Below, in pieces: positions 57,338-64,000 of a stretch of 64,000 nt of DNA (its first letter is position 1; each line of letters opens with the position of its first letter). The position numbers were made by a program, and so were the translations under genes. The DNA comes from Pseudarthrobacter sp. NS4. GTDB lineage: Bacteria; Actinomycetota; Actinomycetes; Actinomycetales; Micrococcaceae. The stretch is from positions 1,116,001 to 1,180,000 of the forward strand of contig NZ_CP103288.1 in the NCBI RefSeq assembly GCF_024758005.1, in the 5' to 3' direction. The notes under the pieces are model-generated. The model worked only from the letters and a program-made list of their open reading frames with translations. It was not told the origin of the DNA and ran no database searches.

Positions 57338-58189
57338 ATGACAATTGCCATCATCGCGGGTTCGGTGCTGCTGTTCCTGGCCGGCATGTGGCTGATCGTC
57401 CGTTGGGGCGGCATGGCGATCAAACCGCCCGCCGGCGGCGGGCCATACCGGGATGGTCGAGCCGCCAGGGCTGCTGCAATGCGCCGATACTTCTGGTGGG
57501 CGGATCTTTGGTGCTTTGCCGCCTTGATCACCGGTTTGCTCATGACCTGGCCCGGTGGTCGTCTTCTGATGCGGATCCTGGCGGCCACTTCCCCGGATTC
57601 GGCGCAGGGCCGCCTAACAGAGGCCCAGGCCAACGTCGGGTTCATTACTTTAGACGGCACTCTGGCGCTGCTGCTGTTCGGTGGAATGCCGACGGCGTTT
57701 GTAGCGTCGCTGATCTACCTCACCATCCACCGGTTGCTTCCGCACGGAAGGCTCTCCGGTCCCTTGGCAGGGCTTTTGGGAATCGTCGTGTTCGGGGCGG
57801 GTGTTGAACCGTTCAGGACCAGCAACGTCGACTTCACGTTCATCGGCCCGGGATGGTTGTCCGTGCTGCTCTTTATCCTCCTCGCCGTTCTGACCGGGGC
57901 AATCGTGGCAGCTGCGGCTGGCTGGTACAGCCAACGGCTGCCGCTGTTCACGCGTCGGACGGTTCCGGCCTACCTGCCGCTCCTGACGATCATCGTCTTT
58001 CCGCCGGCGGCAGTGCTGATCCTGCTTGGCGCTTTGCTCGTCTTGGCATGGCCAGGCGTGATGGCGGGTGGTCGAAACAGGATGTTGTCTCCCAGGTATC
58101 TGTGGGCTGGGAGGGCGTTCCTCGCGCTGGCCGCCCTCCTGGCACTTCCGGCCTTCGTCGCCGCGGTGTCGTTTGTCATCACGGTTTAG
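57338..58189 (+). CDS. hypothetical polytopic membrane protein
   Basis: This 283-residue protein has about seven or eight hydrophobic helices (first 'TIAIIAGSVLLFLAGMWLIV'). It has no recognised family motif. ATG 57338 is chosen after inspecting upstream codons; only a weak AGG precedes it. It overlaps by 4 bp the stop of the DM13 remnant on the other strand. Confidence 0.75.
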   Translation: MTIAIIAGSVLLFLAGMWLIVRWGGMAIKPPAGGGPYRDGRAARAAAMRRYFWWADLWCFAALITGLLMTWPGGRLLMRILAATSPDSAQGRLTEAQANVGFITLDGTLALLLFGGMPTAFVASLIYLTIHRLLPHGRLSGPLAGLLGIVVFGAGVEPFRTSNVDFTFIGPGWLSVLLFILLAVLTGAIVAAAAGWYSQRLPLFTRRTVPAYLPLLTIIVFPPAAVLILLGALLVLAWPGVMAGGRNRMLSPRYLWAGRAFLALAALLALPAFVAAVSFVITV

Positions 58190-58401
58190 GCGCGGGCCCC
58201 TCGGCGCGGGGACGCCCGCAGGACTTTGACTAACCAGCCACCGCCGTCGGCCCCATCAGACGTATCCAGGCCTTCCAGCCGGAGAATCCGGCTCCCATCA
58301 GCGGGCTCGAGGATCCTGACCGTTCCCGAGCTCGCATGTTCGTGGCTGATGAGCTGGCCCGTTACCAGCTCGCGTGGAGCGGCGGGGGCAGTGGGGACCA
58401 A
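58186..58401 (-). pseudogene. truncated DM13-domain protein
   Basis: The 71 codons from ATG 58401 give HASSGTVRILEPADGSRILRL-type DM13 sequence (positions ~22-42) and LEGLDTSDGAD, but the protein ends soon after with no counterpart of the family's second half (about 40-50 residues). No signal peptide precedes it. It is therefore likely a remnant of a DM13 (electron-transfer-type) protein. Confidence 0.65.
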
Positions 58402-58414
58402 AAACGCCGTTCCA

Positions 58415-59617
58415 TTAGTCGATGGCCTCGATGCCCTGCCGCTTCAGTTCCTCCAGGTGGTTGCGCATGTGCTGCAGCGCCTCGGGGGAGTGCGGCTGCC
58501 AGTCCGGGACCTCGCCGAGCACGCGGAGGGGTTCGCGGGTGCGGTATGACCGGGTGGGGTTGCCGGGGAACTTCTTGTCGGTCAGGTTGGGGTCGTCCTC
58601 GAAAGGGCCGGTGGGGTCCACCCGGTAGATCCTGCCGGGCCCCTCGCCCGCACTGAGTTCGGCGCCCCAGGTGGCGGCGTCCAGGGTGGCCGTGAAGTAG
58701 ATGTGGTTCGCGGTCTTCCGTCCCCCGTAGTTGGAGGCGTAGCCGGGAACCAGCAGGTCCCCGGGCCGCAGGCCGGCCCTGGTGCCGTGATAGAAGGGCC
58801 CGGAGTCGTTGGGGCCGGCCGGGATGTTCTCCAGGGCGTGCAGGAAGGCCGCGGCATCGGCCAGGATCCGGTCCGGGCACTCCCACAGGACCAGATGCCC
58901 GGCGTCGGGATAGACCGTGAGCACGGCCCCCGGAATTCGCTCCGCCAGGACCTCTTGGTCCTGCCGTGGCAGCAGGTCGTCCTGGCCGCCGTAGAGGATC
59001 AGCGTGGGCGTCCGGATGGCGCCGGCTTCGGTGGGCGGGGCGGCGGCCAGCCCGGCCAGGATCTTCTTCCACGCGTGGGCAGGCATCCGGACGCCGTCGC
59101 GCACCCGGTCCTCCAAGTACCAGTCCGGAACCGGCTGGTGCAGGGTGAACCAGGAGAGCGACGCCCGGACCCAGTCCTCATCGATGGGGTCGGCCAGCCG
59201 GTCCACCTCCTCGGCGAAGGCCGGCCGCCCCTGCAGGCTCAGCGGCGACCCCACCAGGACCATCGCCGCCACCCGCCCGGGATGCGCCACAGCGAGCTGC
59301 TGGGCCACGTAACCGCCGCTGGAGGAACCAAGGACGAACGCCGTCTCCACCCCGACAGCGTCCAGGATGGCCGCCGCGTCCTCGGCCTGTTCCGCCAGGG
59401 AATAGCCGTCCTCCGGTTTGTCCGCCTCACCCTGGCCGCGAAGGTCCGGGGCATAGACCCGGAAGCCGGTCAGCCCGGGCAGCAGGCGGTCGAAGCAGCG
59501 GCGGGATTCGCCCCATGCATGCAGCAGGAGCAACGGTTTCGCGGCCGCGTTGCCCTGGATCAGGCACGGCACCGTGATGCCGGTGCGCAGGGACAGGTTC
59601 CGGACCTCGGATTCCAT
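58415..59617 (-). CDS. alpha/beta hydrolase fused to rifampin ADP-ribosyltransferase (Arr) domain
   Basis: This 400-residue fusion has an alpha/beta-hydrolase (residues 1-~262) with nucleophile GSSSGG (S99), acid D213/D214 in GGQDD and His241 in DAGH. A complete Arr domain follows (residues ~273-375): FYHGTRAGLRPGD (H277), NHIYFTATLDAATWGAEL (Y307), VDPTGPFEDDPN and KKFPGNPTRSYRT. Arr uses NAD to ADP-ribosylate rifamycins and so inactivates them. The hydrolase could act on the same drug or on its ester. ATG 59617 is the start; its ribosome-binding site is weak. Confidence 0.92.
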   Translation of the reverse strand: MESEVRNLSLRTGITVPCLIQGNAAAKPLLLLHAWGESRRCFDRLLPGLTGFRVYAPDLRGQGEADKPEDGYSLAEQAEDAAAILDAVGVETAFVLGSSSGGYVAQQLAVAHPGRVAAMVLVGSPLSLQGRPAFAEEVDRLADPIDEDWVRASLSWFTLHQPVPDWYLEDRVRDGVRMPAHAWKKILAGLAAAPPTEAGAIRTPTLILYGGQDDLLPRQDQEVLAERIPGAVLTVYPDAGHLVLWECPDRILADAAAFLHALENIPAGPNDSGPFYHGTRAGLRPGDLLVPGYASNYGGRKTANHIYFTATLDAATWGAELSAGEGPGRIYRVDPTGPFEDDPNLTDKKFPGNPTRSYRTREPLRVLGEVPDWQPHSPEALQHMRNHLEELKRQGIEAID

Positions 59618-59707
59618 GGCTTCAGGGTACGCCGGGGCGCTGGAAGAGGAGTACGACGGCGGCCGCCGTCGCTGATCAATGTCCTGCCGGCAGACAACGG
59701 AAGGTCC

Positions 59708-60868
59708 ATGGAGGGGAGGGAGCCCGGCGCCGTTGCCAGTAACGTCAGGATCGTGGGCAAGGGCGTGGTGGACGGAAACGGCTGGAAGCGCACCACTGCC
59801 GGGTCGATCGTGGACGAGGCAGGCAACGAGCTCCCGCAGTACATTGCCAGCAATGCAGGCAAGGTGCTGCAGGACGGGCTGCTGGCCGCCAACCAGTTCC
59901 GCAATGCAAAAGAAGACCCGGAATCCCTCACCGGCGTGGTCAACAAGCCGGAAAACCTGCAAGATTCCGTGCTGTACAGCCAGTACCGCTCGAGCCTGAT
60001 GACCTTTATGGGTGTGGAGAACCTCTACCTCGAAGGGGTCACCGCGGACAATCCGGCCTTCCATGGGGTGATGATCCTGGACAGCGAGAACACCACCGTG
60101 AACGCCATGAAGCACACCACCTACAACACCAACAACGGTGACGGGGTTGAGTTCGGGGGAACCCACAACGGCATGGTGGTGAACAACTTCTTCGATACCG
60201 GCGATGACCAGGTCAACTTCGCGGCCGGCCAGGGCAAATACGGGGCACAGGGCCGGGCCAGCGAGGATGTGTGGATCTTCAACAACTACATGCGCATGGG
60301 CCACGGGGGAGTGGCAGTCGGCTCAAATACCGCCGCCTGGGTGCAGCGGGTCCTCGCCGAGGACAACGTGATGTACAAGGTGGAGACCGGCGGCCTGCGC
60401 ATGAAGAGCACCTCCGACATGGCCGGAGGCGGACGCGACTTCCTCTTCCGCGACACCGCCATGGCCTGCATGGGCAGCAGCGCGTTCATCATGACGCTCA
60501 GCTACAACCTCTCACCCACAGGCTATGTTGCCGCCGATTCCGCCACGTTCAAGGACGTGGTTGTCCGCAACGTGTCGGTGGACGGCAACAATTCGCCCAC
60601 GTGCGGCATGGCGGTCTCGGACAGTAAGCCGGTTATCGACATCCAGGCAGGACCCGCCCTTGGCGAAGGGACGGCGACGTTGAGCAATTTCACCTTCGAC
60701 GACGTGGTGTTCCGCAACGTCAACCCCACGAACATTAAGGGTTTGACCAACTCGACGTTCCGCGATGTGGCGTTCGAGAGCGTTCGGAACAACGCCAATC
60801 CCTGGCGGTTTGATCAGCATTCAACGGGCAACACTTTTGTGAACGTGACTCCGGCGCCAGCGAAGTAG
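59708..60868 (+). pseudogene. 5'-truncated GH28 (polygalacturonase-like) enzyme
   Basis: From ATG 59708, 386 codons form the right-handed beta-helix of GH28. Key motifs remain: NTNNGDGVEF, GDDQVNFAAG, GHGGVAVGS and GLRMKS. The frame continues upstream without a start as SLINVLPADNGRS, sequence expected deeper inside the family protein, and no signal peptide or N-terminal strands (~200 residues) are found before the hydrolase-Arr gene begins at 59617. It could still make a partial protein from 59708 (GGAAGG nearby), but it is probably a remnant. Confidence 0.72.
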
Positions 60869-60890
60869 GATCCGATTCCAGAGCCTGTAG

Positions 60891-60932
60891 AAAGATGGCC
60901 CCCATCCGCGGTACCGGATGGGGGCCATCTTT
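60891..60932. terminator. strong bidirectional terminator
   Basis: AAAGATGGCCCCCATCCG (60891-60908) and CGGATGGGGGCCATCTTT (60915-60932) form a perfect 18-bp stem with a CGGTAC loop, ending in T on one side and starting with A on the other. It lies between the convergent GH28 remnant and the membrane-protein gene. Confidence 0.92.
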
Positions 60933-60956
60933 AGGTCGACGCCGATTGCCCAGGGG

Positions 60957-61454
60957 TTAGAGGCCGGGGGAAGGAGTAGCCCCGGCCTGCGGGGGCCGGT
61001 CCTTGAGGAGGACAGCCGCCGCGATGATGCCCCCGGCTGCGAGGAGGATCAGCGGGCTTTGCATGATCGTGCCCAGGATGGCGAACCCCGCGTCTGCCAC
61101 GGGTTTTGACGCCGCAAACAGGCACGCCACGTCGAAAGCCAGCGCTGCCGCATAGCCGGCAACGAAACAGAGGAGCAGGGCAGGAGTCCGGTAATCCTTG
61201 GTGAATGCCCTGACGGCGACGTCGTAGACGAGGTACTTGAGGCCGACGATGGTGGGTGCGAAGGTCAGAACGAAGAAGACGTCTACGTCCCCGGGAAATT
61301 CCCTGAGCGGGACGTTGGCTTTGCCCTGGTAGACCCCGGCCGAATGGAACCACAAGCTGACCAGTTGGGCCGCTATCAGCAGGACCGAGACCACGGCGTA
61401 CCGCAGCAGCGTTCCACCCCGCGTCATGCCTAATGCCATGGCCCAGTATCGCAT
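60957..61454 (-). CDS. hypothetical membrane protein
   Basis: This 165-residue protein has four or five helices (for example 'YAVVSVLLIAAQLVSLWFHS' and 'ILGTIMQSPLILLAAGGIIA'). I do not recognise a family. ATG 61454 has GAAGGG at good spacing; the longer frame upstream (to 61667) has no such site. It sits between two strong secretory genes, with its terminator at 60891. Confidence 0.75.
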   Translation of the reverse strand: MRYWAMALGMTRGGTLLRYAVVSVLLIAAQLVSLWFHSAGVYQGKANVPLREFPGDVDVFFVLTFAPTIVGLKYLVYDVAVRAFTKDYRTPALLLCFVAGYAAALAFDVACLFAASKPVADAGFAILGTIMQSPLILLAAGGIIAAAVLLKDRPPQAGATPSPGL

Positions 61455-61689
61455 TGTCCCTTCTCCGTCTTTGCGGCTGAGCACTGGCGGCGCCGGTGTG
61501 CGGGGCAGGCTCACAAAGATGTAAGCACGACGACGGCAGGCGCCTCGTCGGCCATGACTGGCTCGACGAGTGGTTACGTGCATGTCCCCTTCCCGTGGTC
61601 TACCGGTGGGCGAGCGTTCACACGGTCCTGTGAGGGTGGACGCGCCGGCTGAAACCGCCGGCAGCATTCACCCGACCCGGAGGATCTTC

Positions 61690-63510
61690 GTGTACTTGAT
61701 TGCCAGACCGTCCAAGTTCCATCCCGCCCGGCCTTTGGCCCTGACCGCCAGCACCCTGGCCGTCATTGCCGCAGCCTCGCTCCTGAACCCTTCCACCGGC
61801 AACGCCGCCGAGACCCCCGACTGGGCCGCCACCGCCTACCGCGGCAGCGTCAACGTAATCGAAGGGCCTGACGAGAACCAGCAGGTGATCGACGGCGTCG
61901 CCTTCGTGGACGAGGACCAGGACTCCGTGCAGGACGGAAACGAGCGCGGCCTGCCGGGGGTGACCGTGTCCAACGGGCGTGACGTCACGAAGACGGACAA
62001 TCAGGGCCGCTACGAGCTGCCGGCGTTCGACAACATGACCGTGTTCATGACCCAGCCGCGCGGCTACCAGGTTCCCGTGGATGAGGACAACGTGGCCCAG
62101 TTCTTCTACCACCACCTGCCGGCCGGTTCCCCGGAACTGAAGTTCGGCGGTCTCGAGCCCACCGGACCGCTGCCGGACCAGGTGAACTTCCCGCTCGCCA
62201 AGAGCAGCCTGACCCAGTCGCCCGAACAGCACTGCGTCATCGGCGGCGATGTCCAGACCTACAGCCAGGACGAAGTGGAATACGCCCGCACCGGCGCCTT
62301 CACTGACCTGGCCGCACGCACCGACTACGCAGGCTGCGGCGCCCTGTTCATCGGCGACGTGGTGGGTGATGACCTCTCGCTGTACCCGCAGACCCGGGAG
62401 CTGGCCGGCATGCTGAACGGCCCGGCCCGCTTCCTCCCTGGGAACCACGACCTTGATTTCGATGCCACCAGCAGCGAGCACACGTTCGACACGTTCAAGG
62501 CCAACCTGGGTCCGGAGTATTACTCCTACGACGCCGGCAAGGCCCACGTCGTGGCGCTGAACACGGTGGAGTTCCCCACCAAGCTTCCGGCCGCCAAGGG
62601 CGACTACACCGGTTCGCTGGATGAGCAGCAGCTTGAATGGCTGCGCAACGACATCGCCCAGGTGCCGCAGAACCAGCTGATCGTCCTGGCCGCACACATC
62701 CCCCTGCTGGACTACGCCGACCAGGGCAGCAGCAAGCACCAGGTGGAGCAGGTCAAGGAAATTTACAAGATCCTCGAAGGCCGCGAGGTGGTCGCGCTGG
62801 GCGGACACACCCACAGCATCGAGAACCTCCGGAAAGGCGACTCCCTGGCAGGCTGGTCGGAGCTGTTCGGTATCGACGCTCTGCCGTTCACCCACATCAC
62901 CGCCGGCGCCATCTCCGGCGACTGGTACTCCGGACGCCAGACCGCCGAAGGTTACCCGCTGGCATACCAGCGCGACGGCGGCCTGCCGGGCGTGCTGACC
63001 CTGGACATCAAGAACACCGAGTTCCAGGAGCGCTTCACCGTCCGCGGCGAAGACGACTCACTGCAGATGTCCCTGGGCCTGAACACGCCGCGCTACCGCG
63101 AGTGGTTCGCCCAGAACGTGGGCAGCAGGGGCAACGCCCCGCAGTTCACCGACCCGCTGACGGTTTCGCGGGAAGACCTGGCCAACACCACCTGGCTGAC
63201 CACCAACTTCTGGATGGGCAGCACCGGATCCACGGTGAAGGTAGAGATCGACGGCGGTCAGGCAGTTGAGGCTGTCCGCACCCAGCAGATGCAGGGCGAA
63301 GGCCAGCTGGTCGGTGCTGAATACTCCGACCCCGTGGCAGTGCAGGAGCAGCTGGTCAACGGCGGAAGCCTGGCGGACCGCATGATGCACCTGTGGCGGC
63401 TGCAGCTGCCCGCCGACCTGGCGGCCGGCGAGCACACCGCCACTGTCACCGCCACCGACGTCTACGGCCGGACCTTCACGGAGACCCTGACGTTCCAGGT
63501 CGCCGGATAG
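61690..63510 (+). CDS. secreted calcineurin-like metallophosphoesterase
   Basis: This 606-residue protein has a signal peptide (residues 1-~38, ending NAAET) and an N-terminal MetallophosN-type beta domain. The metallophosphoesterase core motifs are GGDVQ, FIGDVVGDD, GNHDLDFD, LAAHIPLLD and GGHTHSIEN, and a MetallophosC-like C-terminal domain follows. It hydrolyses phosphoesters outside the cell. GTG 61690 has GGAGG 7 bp upstream. The metal-binding set is complete, so it should be active. A terminator follows at 63559. Confidence 0.93.
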   Translation: MYLIARPSKFHPARPLALTASTLAVIAAASLLNPSTGNAAETPDWAATAYRGSVNVIEGPDENQQVIDGVAFVDEDQDSVQDGNERGLPGVTVSNGRDVTKTDNQGRYELPAFDNMTVFMTQPRGYQVPVDEDNVAQFFYHHLPAGSPELKFGGLEPTGPLPDQVNFPLAKSSLTQSPEQHCVIGGDVQTYSQDEVEYARTGAFTDLAARTDYAGCGALFIGDVVGDDLSLYPQTRELAGMLNGPARFLPGNHDLDFDATSSEHTFDTFKANLGPEYYSYDAGKAHVVALNTVEFPTKLPAAKGDYTGSLDEQQLEWLRNDIAQVPQNQLIVLAAHIPLLDYADQGSSKHQVEQVKEIYKILEGREVVALGGHTHSIENLRKGDSLAGWSELFGIDALPFTHITAGAISGDWYSGRQTAEGYPLAYQRDGGLPGVLTLDIKNTEFQERFTVRGEDDSLQMSLGLNTPRYREWFAQNVGSRGNAPQFTDPLTVSREDLANTTWLTTNFWMGSTGSTVKVEIDGGQAVEAVRTQQMQGEGQLVGAEYSDPVAVQEQLVNGGSLADRMMHLWRLQLPADLAAGEHTATVTATDVYGRTFTETLTFQVAG

Positions 63511-63558
63511 CGGCAAAGATCACGGCCCCTTGAGCGGGTCAGCCGCCTGGCGGTAGGG

Positions 63559-63589
63559 AAGCCCCGGCACGCTGAACGTGCCGGGGCTT
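63559..63589 (+). terminator. terminator of the phosphoesterase gene
   Basis: AAGCCCCGGCACG (63559-63571) pairs perfectly with CGTGCCGGGGCTT (63577-63589) around CTGAA, followed by TT. This is a 13-bp stem ending 79 bp after the stop codon. Confidence 0.9.
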
Positions 63590-63864
63590 TTCCATGTCCC
63601 GAACACCACGGGGACATTTAGGACGGCGGCGTCCGATGCCTGGCGGCCGGACAAGGCGGAGCTGATCCTGTTGGCCCCTGTATCCTGACAATGTAGGTCA
63701 AGGGCCCCGCGGCCCTCGACTAAGCGCGGTCCGCGGCCGGATGACGGTCTGGAATCTGGGCAGTAGCCGCTGGACGTCGTCGAATCACTGCCGCAATCGT
63801 CAGCCTGCGTTCGGCCCTGGAATCTTGGAATGGATCCTTAATCAGAAGCGACAAACCAGCTCCC

Positions 63865-64000
63865 GTGCCAACGCCGACGCCGGTCCCCTTGCCCGCGCGA
63901 TGGCGTTCGGCGAACGGCAGACCGGCGCCGACGCGCGTCGAAGTGGTCTCCGACTCTCTGACGGCCGATGATGCGTACCGGATGGCGTCCCAGGGGATCG
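63865..64000 (+). CDS. N-terminal part of a probable SAM-dependent methyltransferase (continues beyond window)
   Basis: A frame from about GTG 63865 to the end of the window encodes PVPLPARWRSANGRP and RVEVVSDSLTADDAYRMASQ. This pattern is that of the N-termini of small methyltransferases with a 'V(V/T)xxPLTAxxAYRxAS' start. No in-frame ATG is seen upstream and the start codon is unsure. The rest is beyond the window. The 270 bp before hold no clear gene. Confidence 0.4.
   Translation, partial: MPTPTPVPLPARWRSANGRPAPTRVEVVSDSLTADDAYRMASQGI

Noticed and set aside
58703..59707. Open frame joined in front of the GH28 remnant, antisense to the hydrolase-Arr gene.
   Set aside because: It is the complement of a real conserved gene. 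Only sequence from about 59669 on resembles GH28.
63741..63971. A 76-codon ORF from ATG 63741.
   Set aside because: Its product has no protein-like pattern, and a different frame in the same DNA resembles a methyltransferase N-terminus.

Overview
The window is 64 kb of GC-rich DNA from an actinobacterium of the family Micrococcaceae, most likely Arthrobacter or Pseudarthrobacter. The evidence is the 16S rRNA sequence, a tRNA-free 16S-23S spacer, frequent GTG and TTG starts, a Micrococcaceae-like gene repertoire (DUF6457, OFA transporter with small subunit, PRC-barrel/DUF2382 stress proteins, DUF664-type DinB protein) and dense strongly GC-biased genes. It reads as ordinary chromosome, with one complete rRNA operon and no integrase, transposase or CRISPR array that I can see.

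Layout. (1) 1-9.9 kb: a 3'-truncated TM0106-type RecB-like nuclease, TerC and RecQ on the minus strand, then a C1 oxidation group: FdhF/YdeP-type molybdopterin oxidoreductase, a DUF6457 protein and glutathione-independent formaldehyde dehydrogenase. (2) 9.5-19.8 kb: acetyltransferase, three MFS exporters, an MscS channel, an ArsR-SRPBCC fusion regulator, a phosphotransferase, a D-2-hydroxyacid dehydrogenase and a MarR-regulated exporter. Several regulators have clear palindromic operators beside them. (3) 19.9-26.6 kb: an 88-residue protein of unknown function, then the rRNA operon 16S-23S-5S with promoter, processing stems, terminator and a short array of degenerate ~32-bp repeats. (4) 26.6-39.9 kb: accessory enzymes (GNAT, GerW-like, DinB, VOC, two SnoaL-like proteins, NmrA-like reductase under a TetR regulator), secreted proteins (glycerophosphodiesterase, HNH/Excalibur nuclease, CHRD protein, two serine-hydrolase-family proteins, one lacking its catalytic residues) and a glycosyltransferase of lower GC. 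(5) 40.2-43.7 kb: a stress-type cluster of PRC-barrel proteins around a ribosome-hibernation factor and a baeRF (eRF1-like) protein. (6) 43.8-54.2 kb: BASS and alanine/glycine symporters, a second copy of the 88-residue gene, gene remnants, EamA and OFA transporters, a diacylglycerol kinase and a PfpI protein lying between two copies of a 185-bp direct repeat, and a PadR-permease pair. (7) 54.2-64 kb: a large secreted protein with three C-terminal repeats, membrane proteins, an alpha/beta hydrolase fused to a rifampin ADP-ribosyltransferase domain, remnants of a DM13 protein and a GH28 enzyme on either side of it, a secreted phosphoesterase and the first codons of a probable methyltransferase.

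Themes. Formaldehyde and formate oxidation are likely linked at 5-9.5 kb. Stress and ribosome hibernation are linked at 40-44 kb. Local regulation is unusually readable: ArsR, MarR, TetR and PadR genes each have an inverted repeat at the expected place. The most novel-looking items are the HPF/baeRF/PRC cluster, the hydrolase-Arr fusion, the catalytically degenerate lipoprotein and the duplicated 88-residue gene. All functional names come from reading protein motifs by eye. No database search was possible.
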